Below, piece after piece: positions 26,962 to 35,345 of a stretch of 64,000 nucleotides of DNA. How positions within the stretch are numbered: the first letter of the stretch is position 1; every line of letters begins with the position of its first letter. Source of the stretch: Roseateles toxinivorans (GTDB lineage Bacteria > Pseudomonadota > Gammaproteobacteria > Burkholderiales > Burkholderiaceae_C); assembly GCF_004362525.1 (NCBI RefSeq), contig NZ_SNXS01000004.1, positions 186,001-250,000 of the forward strand, written 5' to 3'. The translations under genes were made by a program, and so were the position numbers. Below the pieces are notes generated by a model, which worked only from the letters and a program-made list of their open reading frames with translations, was not told where the DNA came from and searched no databases.

Positions 26962-27843
26962 ATGAATTTGCTGTTCGATGCCTTCTGGCGCGCCGTCGCC
27001 TATTGCCTGCATCCCAAGGTAATCCTGCTGTCGCTGCTGCCCTTGCTGATTGCCGCTGGCCTCAGTGGGGGGCTGGCCTATCTCTACTGGGAGTCGGCGG
27101 TCGAGGGCCTGCGCGCGACGCTGGACTCATGGCTGATCGTGGACAGCCTGCTGCGCTGGCTGGGCAGCATTGGCGGCGAGGGCTTCCGCACGGTGCTTGT
27201 GCCCATCATCATCATCGCGCTGGCGGTGCCGGTGATCGTTGTTGTGTCCCTCGTTCTGGTCGCGGTGCTGATGACACCAGCGTTGGTCACGCTGGTGGCC
27301 AATCGTCGCTTTCCGAATCTGGAGCGGCGCAAGGGCGCCGCCTTCTGGCAAAGCGTGCTGTGGTCGCTGAGTTGCACGGTGGCGGCGCTGTTCGCGCTGC
27401 TGCTGAGCGTGCCGCTGTGGCTGATACCGCCGCTGGTGATGATTCTGCCGCCCTTGATCTGGGGCTGGCTGAGCTTTCGCGTCTTTGCCTTCGATGTGCT
27501 GGCCGACCATGCCACCACCGAGGAGCGGCGCCAGCTGATGCGCGAGCACCGTGCGCCCATGTTGTTGATGGGCGTGATCTGCGGCTATCTGGGCGCCGCG
27601 CCGTCGCTGGTCTGGGCCTTCGGCGTGATTGCCGTCGTGCTGTGGCCGCTGCTGGTCGTTGTCACCGTCTGGATCTACACGCTGGTGTTTGCCTTTGCCG
27701 CGCTGTGGTTCGCCCATTACGCACTGGCGGCGCTCGAGAAGCTGCGCATGCTCGAGACCGTGCTGCCGCCGGCAGCCGATGGCAGCCCTCCAGCCGCCGA
27801 GTTGCCCGGCCCCGATCAACTCATTGCCCTACCTCCCATCTGA
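26962..27843 (+). CDS. EI24 domain membrane protein
   Basis: The 293-residue protein has about six hydrophobic helices and the EI24/CysZ-like architecture. [22 protein letters not shown] at the start and the [27 protein letters not shown] segment near 170-200 are typical. Function is unknown; CysZ relatives transport sulfate. An ATG 12 bases upstream (26950) is an alternative start. One base separates its stop from the next start. Confidence 0.78.
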   Translation: MNLLFDAFWRAVAYCLHPKVILLSLLPLLIAAGLSGGLAYLYWESAVEGLRATLDSWLIVDSLLRWLGSIGGEGFRTVLVPIIIIALAVPVIVVVSLVLVAVLMTPALVTLVANRRFPNLERRKGAAFWQSVLWSLSCTVAALFALLLSVPLWLIPPLVMILPPLIWGWLSFRVFAFDVLADHATTEERRQLMREHRAPMLLMGVICGYLGAAPSLVWAFGVIAVVLWPLLVVVTVWIYTLVFAFAALWFAHYALAALEKLRMLETVLPPAADGSPPAAELPGPDQLIALPPI

Positions 27844-27844
27844 C

Positions 27845-28639
27845 ATGAACATTGGCCTGATCATCATTGGCGACGAAATCCTCTCGGGCAAGCGCCAGGA
27901 CAAGCATCTGCCCAAGCTGATCGAGCTGTTGCAGGCCCGGGGCCTGAGCCTGGCCTGGGCCCGCTATGCCGGCGACGAGCGCGAGCGCATCACCGCCGAC
28001 CTGCGCCATGCCTTTGCCAGCGGCGACCTCGTCTTCAGCTGCGGCGGCATCGGCGCCACGCCGGACGACCACACGCGCCAGTGCGCAGCGGCTGCGCTGG
28101 GCCGGCCGCTGGTCTTGCACCCCGAGGCCAGGGAGCTGATCCTGGAGCGCATGCGCGATGTGGCCGCCGAACAGGGCAAGCCTTATGAGCCGGACACGCC
28201 GGACAACCAGCACCGACTGAATATGGGCGTGTTCCCGGCAGGCGCGGCCATCATCCCCAACCCCTACAACAAGATCGCCGGCTTCTCGGTCGGTCATGTG
28301 CACTTCGTGCCCGGCTTCCCGGTGATGGCCTGGCCGATGATGGAGTGGGTGCTGGACACGCACTACCGCCACCTGCACCAGGCTGTTGGCGTGCTGGAGA
28401 AGTCGCTGATCGTGCAAGGCGCGATGGAGGCGACCCTGACCCCGCTTATGGAACTGGTCGAGCGCGATTACCCGGGCATCAAGGTCTTCAGCTTGCCCAG
28501 CGTCGATCACCCGCAATGGGGCCGCCATATCGAACTGGGCGTGAAGGGCGATTCCGGACAGCTGGACGCCGCCTACGCTGCGCTGAAGACCGGGCTGGCG
28601 CAGTTTGGTGCGCTGATCAGCGCCGAAATGGTGCGCTGA
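27845..28639 (+). CDS. CinA N-terminal / molybdopterin-binding domain protein
   Basis: The 264-residue protein opens with IGLIIIGDEILSGKRQDKH and contains the SCGGIGATPDDHTRQC motif near 64-80, the MoaB/MogA-like (MoCF) fold found at the N-terminus of CinA. The deamidase half of full-length CinA is missing, as in the common betaproteobacterial short form. It is probably co-transcribed with the EI24 gene. The substrate is unknown. Confidence 0.85.
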   Translation: MNIGLIIIGDEILSGKRQDKHLPKLIELLQARGLSLAWARYAGDERERITADLRHAFASGDLVFSCGGIGATPDDHTRQCAAAALGRPLVLHPEARELILERMRDVAAEQGKPYEPDTPDNQHRLNMGVFPAGAAIIPNPYNKIAGFSVGHVHFVPGFPVMAWPMMEWVLDTHYRHLHQAVGVLEKSLIVQGAMEATLTPLMELVERDYPGIKVFSLPSVDHPQWGRHIELGVKGDSGQLDAAYAALKTGLAQFGALISAEMVR

Positions 28640-28761
28640 GGCGAAAATCAACGCACCAAAAATGGGCGCTCTGGCGCATCATGCTGGTGCGCTCGCGTTC
28701 GCAGGCCGCACGGCGTGGCGGGTCGGGCCGTATTTCCGGCCCCAGACCTGTCATCCGACGC

Positions 28762-28777
28762 TGGCACGCTATCTGCT
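28762..28777 (+). promoter_or_regulatory. sigma-54 (-24/-12) promoter of glnA
   Basis: TGGCACGCTATCTGCT matches the sigma-54 consensus TGGCACG-N4-TTGC at all but one key base, with the required ten bases between GG and GC. It lies 107 bases before glnA, whose operon carries the sigma-54 activator gene glnG. Two NtrC-like half-sites (GCACC at 28653-28657 and GGTGC at 28686-28690) lie about 75-110 bases upstream, but they do not form a standard 17-bp palindrome. Confidence 0.6.
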
Positions 28778-28883
28778 AAATTGCAGTGCGATCACGAAAT
28801 CGCGGCGCCTGCATGGGTGTTGCGACCGCTGAATTCGAAACCAAGCATTCCGTCCCCAATTAGCCCCTGCTGAGGAGATTTTG

Positions 28884-30299
28884 ATGGCCAAGACCGTCGC
28901 CGATGTCATGAAAATGGTGGAAGAGAACGAAGTCAAGTTTGTTGACTTCCGCTTCACCGATACCCGCGGCAAGGAGCAGCACGTCTCCGTGCCTGTTTCG
29001 CACTTCGATGAAGACAAGTTCATTTCCGGCCACGCGTTCGACGGTTCGTCCATCGCCGGCTGGAAGGGCATCGAAGCCTCGGACATGCAGCTGATGCCCG
29101 ACCCCGAAACCGCCAATATCGACCCCTTCTTCGAGGAGCCGACGCTGATTCTGACCTGCGACGTGGTCGATCCGGCCGACGGCAAGCCCTATGAGCGCGA
29201 CCCCCGTTCGCTGGCCAAGCGCGCCGAGGCCTACATGAAGAGCACCGGCCTGGGCGACACCGCCTACTTCGGCCCGGAGCCCGAATTCTTCATCTTCGAC
29301 AGCGTGCGTTGGGGCAACGACATGTCGGGCTGCTTCTCCAAGATCGAGGCCGAAGAGGCCGCCTGGAACACCGGCAAGGAATACGAGCACGGCAACAAGG
29401 GCTATCGCCCCACCGTCAAGGGCGGCTACTTCCCCGTGCCCCCGGTCGACAGCGGTCAGGATCTGCGCTCAGAGATGTGCCTGATCCTTGAAAACCTGGG
29501 CATCCCGGTCGAGGTGCACCACCACGAAGTGGCCAATGCCGGCCAGATGGAAATCGGTACCCGCTTCAGCACGCTGATCCAGCGCGCCGACTGGGTGCAG
29601 CTGCAGAAGTACGTGATCCACAACGTGGCCCATGCCTATGGCAAGACGGCCACCTTCATGCCCAAGCCCATCGTTGGCGACAACGGCTCCGGCATGCACG
29701 TGCACCAGTCGGTCTGGAAGGACGGCAAGAACCTGTTCGCCGGCGACGGCTATGCAGGCCTCTCCGACTTCGCGCTGTACTACATCGGCGGCATCATCAA
29801 GCACGCCCGCGCGCTGAACGCCATCACCAACCCCGGCACGAACTCGTACAAGCGCCTGGTGCCCGGCTTCGAAGCCCCGGTGAAGCTGGCCTACTCGGCC
29901 AAGAACCGCTCGGCCTCGATCCGCATCCCCTATGTGGCCAATCCCAAGGGCCGTCGTGTGGAAGCCCGCTTCCCCGATCCCCTGATGAACCCCTACCTGG
30001 GTTTCGCCGCGCTGCTGATGGCCGGTCTGGACGGCGTGGAGAACAAGATCCACCCGGGCGAAGCCGCCACCAAGGACCTGTACCACCTGCCGCCGGAAGA
30101 AGACGCGAAGATCCCGACCGTCTGCCACAGCCTGGACCAGGCTCTGGAGCATCTGGACAAGGACCGCGCCTTCCTGACCAAGGGCGGCGTGTTCACCGAT
30201 GCTTACATTGATGCCTACATCGACCTGAAGATGCAGGAAGTCACGCGCTTCCGCATGGCCACGCACCCGGTCGAGTTCGATATGTACTACTCCGCCTGA
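28884..30299 (+). CDS. glnA: type I glutamine synthetase
   Basis: The 471-residue protein is a GSI-beta glutamine synthetase, which makes glutamine from glutamate, ammonia and ATP. Features are the latch [27 protein letters not shown], the ATP site with [19 protein letters not shown], and the adenylylation site Tyr400 in LYHLPPEE, so GlnE control is expected. The ATG at 28884 follows a GAGGAG box. A probable sigma-54 promoter and NtrC-like half-sites lie upstream, and a strong terminator follows, so glnL-glnG are at least partly separate. Confidence 0.97.
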   Translation: MAKTVADVMKMVEENEVKFVDFRFTDTRGKEQHVSVPVSHFDEDKFISGHAFDGSSIAGWKGIEASDMQLMPDPETANIDPFFEEPTLILTCDVVDPADGKPYERDPRSLAKRAEAYMKSTGLGDTAYFGPEPEFFIFDSVRWGNDMSGCFSKIEAEEAAWNTGKEYEHGNKGYRPTVKGGYFPVPPVDSGQDLRSEMCLILENLGIPVEVHHHEVANAGQMEIGTRFSTLIQRADWVQLQKYVIHNVAHAYGKTATFMPKPIVGDNGSGMHVHQSVWKDGKNLFAGDGYAGLSDFALYYIGGIIKHARALNAITNPGTNSYKRLVPGFEAPVKLAYSAKNRSASIRIPYVANPKGRRVEARFPDPLMNPYLGFAALLMAGLDGVENKIHPGEAATKDLYHLPPEEDAKIPTVCHSLDQALEHLDKDRAFLTKGGVFTDAYIDAYIDLKMQEVTRFRMATHPVEFDMYYSA

Positions 30300-30339
30300 T
30301 CTGCATGCCGGGGGCCTCAAACCCCCGGGCAGACACAGC

Positions 30340-30365
30340 AAGGGACAACCTCGGTTGTCCCTTTT
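30340..30365 (+). terminator. Rho-independent terminator of glnA
   Basis: AAGGGACAAC pairs perfectly with GTTGTCCCTT around a CTCG loop and runs into a short T-stretch, 40 bases after the glnA stop. A GC-rich 7-bp hairpin lies between it and the stop. Confidence 0.8.
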
Positions 30366-30462
30366 CCGTTATGGCCCTGGCTTGGGCCACAATCCGGCGG
30401 TGGCCGATAGAGGCCGGGTACTGACATCGGTTGCGGCATGCGCTGCGACCTGGAGGCTTTGA

Positions 30463-31005
30463 ATGACCAGGGATACATCGTCGCGCTCAATCGGGATTTT
30501 CGGACTCACGGCCGTGATTGCAGGCCTTTGTCTGCCCGTGGCTGCCGCCGCCCAGGGCAACTCCATCGTCTATCGCTGCCCCGGCCCGCCGGTGCTCTAC
30601 ACCGACGCGCTGAGCGCCAAGGAGGCCCAGGACAAGGGTTGCCGCACGATAGAGGGCGCGCCGATCACGGTGGTGCAGACCAGCAGGCCCAAGGCAGCGC
30701 CGGCACCCGCCAACGCGGCGCCTTCCAGCGCAGCTTCGCGCCCCGGCGACACCCGCATCGACCCGGCTCAGCAGAAGAGCCGCGACACCGATGCCCGCCG
30801 CATCCTCGAGGCCGAGCTGCGCAAGGAGGAGGAGCGCCTGCAGGCACTGCAAAAGGAATACAACGGCGGCGAGCCCGAGCGCCGGGGCGACGAGCGCAAC
30901 TACCAGCGCTATATCGACCGCGTGGCCGAAATGAAGGCCAGCATCAGCCGCAAGGAAAGCGATATCGCGGCGATCAAGCGCGAGCTGAGCAAGCTGGGCT
31001 CCTAG
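30463..31005 (+). CDS. DUF4124-like secreted protein
   Basis: The 180-residue protein has a signal peptide to about residue 31 (AAAAQG), then a DUF4124-like segment (IVYRCPGPPVLYTDALSAKEAQDKGC), a proline/alanine linker, and a charged coiled coil (about 105-178) rich in Glu, Lys and Arg. It sits between glnA and glnL, a common arrangement in Burkholderiales, but its role is unknown. Four bases separate it from glnL. Confidence 0.72.
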   Translation: MTRDTSSRSIGIFGLTAVIAGLCLPVAAAAQGNSIVYRCPGPPVLYTDALSAKEAQDKGCRTIEGAPITVVQTSRPKAAPAPANAAPSSAASRPGDTRIDPAQQKSRDTDARRILEAELRKEEERLQALQKEYNGGEPERRGDERNYQRYIDRVAEMKASISRKESDIAAIKRELSKLGS

Positions 31006-31009
31006 CCCG

Positions 31010-32101
31010 ATGCCACCTATGGATGATCCAGTCCGGGAGCCTCACCCGCACTTCTCTGCATTCGACCTGCTGACGACGATGGTCGCCGTCGTCGGCGCCG
31101 ATGGGCAATGCCTGTTCGCCAATGCCGCCTTCGAGACCAATCTGGGCCTGTCGCGCCGGGCGATGCTGAAAAGCAATCTGTTCGACACCTTCACTGACGC
31201 CAAGACCGTGCGCGACACCGTCCATGCGGTGGCGCAGAACCAGTTCTCGAACAGCCGCTTCGAGGGCCAGCTGCGGCGTGGTGCCAGCCTGCACACCGAT
31301 CTGCTGCCGGTGCATGTGATCGTCACACAGATGGACGGCCCCAGCCAGGTGCTGCTGGAGCTGATCGAGATCGAGCAGCAGACCCGCCAGGATCGCGAGG
31401 AACGGGCGCTGGGCCAGGCCCAGGCGACCAAGGAGCTGATACGCAATCTGGCGCACGAGATCAAGAACCCGCTGGGTGGCATACGCGGCGCCGCCCAGCT
31501 GCTGGCGATGGACCTGGAGTCCCCCGAGCTGACCGAGTACACCGATGTGATCGTCCACGAGGCCGACCGCCTGCAGACCCTGGTCGATCGGCTGCTGGCC
31601 CCGCATCGCAATGCCCAGGTGGTGGGCGACGTCAATATCCACGAGGTCTGCGAGCGGGTGCGCTCGCTGGTGCTGGTCGAGTACCCGCGCGGGCTGAAGA
31701 TCGTGCGCGACTACGACACCTCGCTGCCCGACTTCCGTGGCGACCGCGAGCAGCTGATACAGGCGGTGCTGAACATCGTGCAGAACGCCGCCCAGGCGCT
31801 GGCTGAGCGCATCGCGGCGGGGGATGCCTGTATCGTTCTGCGCACACGTGTGGCGCGCCAGGTGACTTTGGGCAAAACCCGTTGGCGCCTGGCATTGGAA
31901 TTGCATGTAGAGGACAACGGCCCGGGTGTACCCCCGGACATCCGCGATCGCATTTTCTATCCCTTGGTGACAGGGCGCGACGGCGGCTCTGGCTTGGGGC
32001 TCACACTGGCGCAGACCTTTGTCCAGCAACATCAGGGGACGATCGCCTGCGACAGCGAACCAGGACGGACCGATTTTCTGATCACCTTGCCCTTGCCCTG
32101 A
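31010..32101 (+). CDS. glnL: nitrogen regulation sensor kinase NtrB
   Basis: The 363-residue cytoplasmic kinase has an N-terminal PAS domain (about 15-120), a dimerisation/phosphotransfer helix with His149 in NLAHEIKNPLGGIRGAAQLL, and an ATPase domain with N-box QNAAQALAE, DNGPGVP and GSGLGL. It phosphorylates NtrC when nitrogen is low, under PII control. The start is the ATG at 31010; Met4 is an alternative. It is followed by glnG 32 bases later. Confidence 0.93.
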   Translation: MPPMDDPVREPHPHFSAFDLLTTMVAVVGADGQCLFANAAFETNLGLSRRAMLKSNLFDTFTDAKTVRDTVHAVAQNQFSNSRFEGQLRRGASLHTDLLPVHVIVTQMDGPSQVLLELIEIEQQTRQDREERALGQAQATKELIRNLAHEIKNPLGGIRGAAQLLAMDLESPELTEYTDVIVHEADRLQTLVDRLLAPHRNAQVVGDVNIHEVCERVRSLVLVEYPRGLKIVRDYDTSLPDFRGDREQLIQAVLNIVQNAAQALAERIAAGDACIVLRTRVARQVTLGKTRWRLALELHVEDNGPGVPPDIRDRIFYPLVTGRDGGSGLGLTLAQTFVQQHQGTIACDSEPGRTDFLITLPLP

Positions 32102-32133
32102 CCGTAGTGGGGAGGGCGCGCTGGGAGTCCCGC

Positions 32134-33612
32134 ATGAAGTCGATCTGGATTGTTGACGACGACCACTCGATACGATTTGTTCTCGAAAAAGCACTGGCCC
32201 GCGACAACCTGCCGGTGCGCAGCTTCAGCAATGCCCGCGACGTGCTTGCGGCCCTGGAAGACGACAGTCCCCAGGTGCTGGTCTCCGATATCCGCATGCC
32301 CGGCGGCTCCGGCCTGGACCTGCTGGCCCAGGTCAAGGAGCGCCTGCCGAAATTGCCGGTGATCGTGATGACGGCCTATTCCGACTTGGACAGCGCCGTG
32401 TCCGCCTTCCAGGGGGGCGCGTTCGAATACCTGCCCAAGCCCTTCGACGTGCCGCGCGCCGTCGAACTGATACGCCGCGCCCAGGAAGAAAGCCTGCGCG
32501 AGGCGGTGCAGGAAGAGCGCGACGCGCTGATGCCCGAGATGCTGGGCCAGGCGCCGGCGATGCAGGATGTGTTCCGCGCCATCGGCCGGCTCAGCCAGTC
32601 GGTGGTCACGGTACTGATCACCGGCGAGTCCGGCTCCGGCAAGGAGTTGGTGGCCCGTGCCTTGCACAAGCACAGCCCCCGCGCAGAGGGGCCATTTGTT
32701 GCCATCAACACGGCGGCGATTCCTAAGGACCTGCTGGAGTCCGAGCTGTTCGGCCATGAGCGCGGGGCCTTCACCGGCGCCCAGGCATCGAGGCGCGGCC
32801 GCTTCGAACAGGCCGATGGTGGCACCCTGTTCCTTGATGAGATCGGCGATATGCCGCTGGACCTGCAGACGCGGCTGCTGCGTGTGCTGAGTGACGGTCA
32901 GTTCTACCGCGTCGGTGGCCACAGCCCGCTGAAGAGCACAGTGCGCGTGATCGCCGCCACCCACCAGAATCTGGAGGACCGGGTCAAGCAGGGGGCCTTC
33001 CGCGAAGACTTGTTCCACCGCCTGAACGTGATACGCCTGCGCCTGCCGGCCCTGCGCGAGCGCCGCGAAGACATCTCCACCCTGGCGCGCTTCTTCCTGC
33101 AGAAGAGTGCGGTCGAGCTGGGCGTCGAGGCCAAACGTTTAAGCGATGCGGCACTGGCCCGGCTGGAGGTGTTCGACTTCCCCGGCAATGTGCGCCAGCT
33201 GGAGAATATCTGCCACTGGTTGACGGTGATGGCGCCCACCCAGGTGGTCGAGCCTAAGGACCTGCCGCAGGAGTTGCTGCAGGACGAGGCCGCGGCCGAG
33301 GCCTCGACGGTCGAAGCACCGCCGGCGGGCACGGCGGCGCAAGCCCAGCTGCCCACGCCGCTGGTGCCGCTGCGCGAGCTGGGCACCGGTGTGCAGGACC
33401 CCTGGCTGATGGAGCTCAAGCGCGAGGCCCAGCATCTGCTGGAGCGTGGCGTGAAAGACGTCTGGGACGTGCTCAGCAAGCGCTTCGAGGCGCAGCTGAT
33501 TCACTGCGCGCTGGAGCAGACCCGCGGCCGCCGCATCGAGGCCGCGCAGAAGCTGGGCATTGGCCGCAACACCATCACGCGAAAGATCCAGGAGCTGGGT
33601 TTGGACGATTGA
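32134..33612 (+). CDS. glnG: nitrogen regulation response regulator NtrC
   Basis: The 492-residue protein has a receiver domain with phospho-acceptor Asp52 (SDIRMPG), a sigma-54 AAA+ domain with Walker A GESGSGKE (164-171) and GAFTGA (211-216), and a C-terminal Fis-type helix-turn-helix (RRIEAAQKLGIGRNTITRKIQELG). It activates glnA and other nitrogen genes at sigma-54 promoters. The ATG at 32134 is the family start. A large inverted repeat follows the stop. Confidence 0.95.
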   Translation: MKSIWIVDDDHSIRFVLEKALARDNLPVRSFSNARDVLAALEDDSPQVLVSDIRMPGGSGLDLLAQVKERLPKLPVIVMTAYSDLDSAVSAFQGGAFEYLPKPFDVPRAVELIRRAQEESLREAVQEERDALMPEMLGQAPAMQDVFRAIGRLSQSVVTVLITGESGSGKELVARALHKHSPRAEGPFVAINTAAIPKDLLESELFGHERGAFTGAQASRRGRFEQADGGTLFLDEIGDMPLDLQTRLLRVLSDGQFYRVGGHSPLKSTVRVIAATHQNLEDRVKQGAFREDLFHRLNVIRLRLPALRERREDISTLARFFLQKSAVELGVEAKRLSDAALARLEVFDFPGNVRQLENICHWLTVMAPTQVVEPKDLPQELLQDEAAAEASTVEAPPAGTAAQAQLPTPLVPLRELGTGVQDPWLMELKREAQHLLERGVKDVWDVLSKRFEAQLIHCALEQTRGRRIEAAQKLGIGRNTITRKIQELGLDD

Positions 33613-33625
33613 TACGCTGACTGGT

Positions 33626-33676
33626 CCCGGATTGCATCCGGGCTACGGTGAGTGTGTAGCCCGGATGAAATCCGGG
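33626..33676. repeat. 21-bp inverted repeat of the CCCGGAT/ATCCGGG type
   Basis: Arms at 33626-33646 and 33656-33676 are complementary at 20 of 21 positions around a 9-base loop. Each arm is itself a near-palindrome (CCCGGATtgcATCCGGG). This motif, ending in GGCTAC/GTAGCC, recurs between genes of many proteobacteria. Here it lies between the convergent glnG and MBL genes and could terminate both. Confidence 0.65.
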
Positions 33677-33678
33677 GC

Positions 33679-34629
33679 CTAAGTCGTCTTGTCCCGATCC
33701 AGCCAGATGCCCAGCCCCTGGGCATTCAGCTCCACATCCATCGCCAGCAGATCGTCGATGCAGGCCTCGGCCAGCAGGCAGCCGTGCGCGCGCAGCGAGC
33801 GGCGGTAGAGCAGGGCCAGGTCTTGCTTGATGCTGGCATGGCGGTCAGGCGCGTCGAGCTGCGCCAGGCCTATGGCCACCGTTGCGTCCAGATGCTCCAG
33901 CAGCAACTCGCTCAGGCGAGGCAGGTCGCTGATGCGTCCGTAGTGGGTCAGCTGCATATGCAGCGGCCCCTGCCGCATCATGCGCGCTATGCTGGTGCGC
34001 AGGGCCTCGGGGTCGAACTGCACCGGGGTGCTGGTTGGGATGATCCAGGGGCCCTTGGCGGTGTCGAACTCGCGGTAGCTGAGGCCGAAGGTGTCGCCGG
34101 TGAACCAACTGCGCGAGCGCTCGTCCCAGATGCAGTGATGGTGGCGGGCATGGCCCGGCGTGTCGGCGAACAGCAGTGGGCGGCCGCCGAGCTCCAGCTG
34201 CAGGCCGTCGCTGGTGCTCAGCACCCGAGCGGCGTCGACACCGACCAGCGTGCCGTAGGAGCGCTGCATTTCCTCCTCGCCATAGACGGCCAGCGCCCCC
34301 TGATAGAGCGCAGCGGGATCTATCATGTGCCGCGCACCACGGGGGTGCACGGCCACCCGGGCCTGTGGCAGGGACTGCATCAGCAGGCCCACGCCGCCGG
34401 CATGGTCCAGATGCACATGGGTGGGTATCACCCAGTCGACCTGCTCGGGCCGCAGGCCCAGATACTCCAAGGCGCCGAGCAGCCGGGGCACCGCATGGTT
34501 GGTGCCGGTGTCGATGAAGGCGGCACGGCCATCCTCGACGATCAAATATGCGGCGTCGAACAGCGGGCGCTGAAAGCCGGTGTCGATGGCGTACACGCCG
34601 TCGCCGAGGTCTTGCAGATAGTCGGGCAT
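33679..34629 (-). CDS. MBL-fold metallo-hydrolase
   Basis: The 316-residue protein has the metallo-beta-lactamase fold. The zinc motif THVHLDHAGG lies near 70-79, a downstream histidine in DTPGHARHHH near 160, and a GDTFG aspartate near 178. It resembles the glyoxalase II-like group often called MBL fold hydrolases of unknown substrate. It is cytoplasmic, and divergent from def across 80 bases. Confidence 0.82.
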   Translation of the reverse strand: MPDYLQDLGDGVYAIDTGFQRPLFDAAYLIVEDGRAAFIDTGTNHAVPRLLGALEYLGLRPEQVDWVIPTHVHLDHAGGVGLLMQSLPQARVAVHPRGARHMIDPAALYQGALAVYGEEEMQRSYGTLVGVDAARVLSTSDGLQLELGGRPLLFADTPGHARHHHCIWDERSRSWFTGDTFGLSYREFDTAKGPWIIPTSTPVQFDPEALRTSIARMMRQGPLHMQLTHYGRISDLPRLSELLLEHLDATVAIGLAQLDAPDRHASIKQDLALLYRRSLRAHGCLLAEACIDDLLAMDVELNAQGLGIWLDRDKTT

Positions 34630-34709
34630 GGGTCGTTTGGGAGAGTCTCGTCTGATAGTAATCTACGGCTCCTGTGCGGCCCGGGCCGCGCCTCTCAATC
34701 TGAGTAAAC

Positions 34710-35246
34710 ATGGCCATCCACGAGATCCTGAAAATGGGCGATCCCCGCCTGCTGCGCATCGCCCCGCCGGTGCAGGCCTTCGACACCCCCGAGCTGCATG
34801 CGCTGATCGCCGATATGTTCGAGACCATGGCCCACGCCCAGGGCGCGGGCCTCGCCGCACCGCAGATCGGTGTCGATCTGCAACTGGTGATCTTCGGCTT
34901 CAAGAGCAATGTCCGCTACCCGGAAGCGCCGCCGGTGCCACCGACGGTGCTGATCAACCCGGTCATCACGCCGCTGTCCGACGAGCGGGTCGATGGCTGG
35001 GAGGGTTGCCTGTCGGTGCCGGGCCTGCGCGGCGTGGTGCCGCGTTTTGCGCGCATCCGCTACACCGGCTTCGATCAGTACGGGGTGGCCGTCGATCGCG
35101 AGGCCGATGGTTTCCATGCCCGCGTGGTCCAGCACGAGTGCGACCATCTGATCGGCACGCTGTACCCGATGCGTGTCAAGGACTTCAGACAATTCGGTTA
35201 CACCAGCGTCCTGTTCCCCGAACTGGACCCGAACGACGACGATTGA
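34710..35246 (+). CDS. def: peptide deformylase
   Basis: The 178-residue enzyme removes the formyl group from nascent protein N-termini. All three signature motifs are present: [10 protein letters not shown] (45-54), EGCLSVPG with metal ligand Cys100, and QHECDH with His142, Glu143 and His146. It stands alone, without fmt next to it, so it is probably a second or additional deformylase copy. Confidence 0.94.
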   Translation: MAIHEILKMGDPRLLRIAPPVQAFDTPELHALIADMFETMAHAQGAGLAAPQIGVDLQLVIFGFKSNVRYPEAPPVPPTVLINPVITPLSDERVDGWEGCLSVPGLRGVVPRFARIRYTGFDQYGVAVDREADGFHARVVQHECDHLIGTLYPMRVKDFRQFGYTSVLFPELDPNDDD

Positions 35247-35345
35247 TTCGTAACAAGCCGTATGCGTCGTCAGCCCGATGTTGGCGGCCGGCGTTGTGGC
35301 ACTGACGTCCTGCCTCCAGTGCAGGGCAATCCGGAGCCCTGTGCC

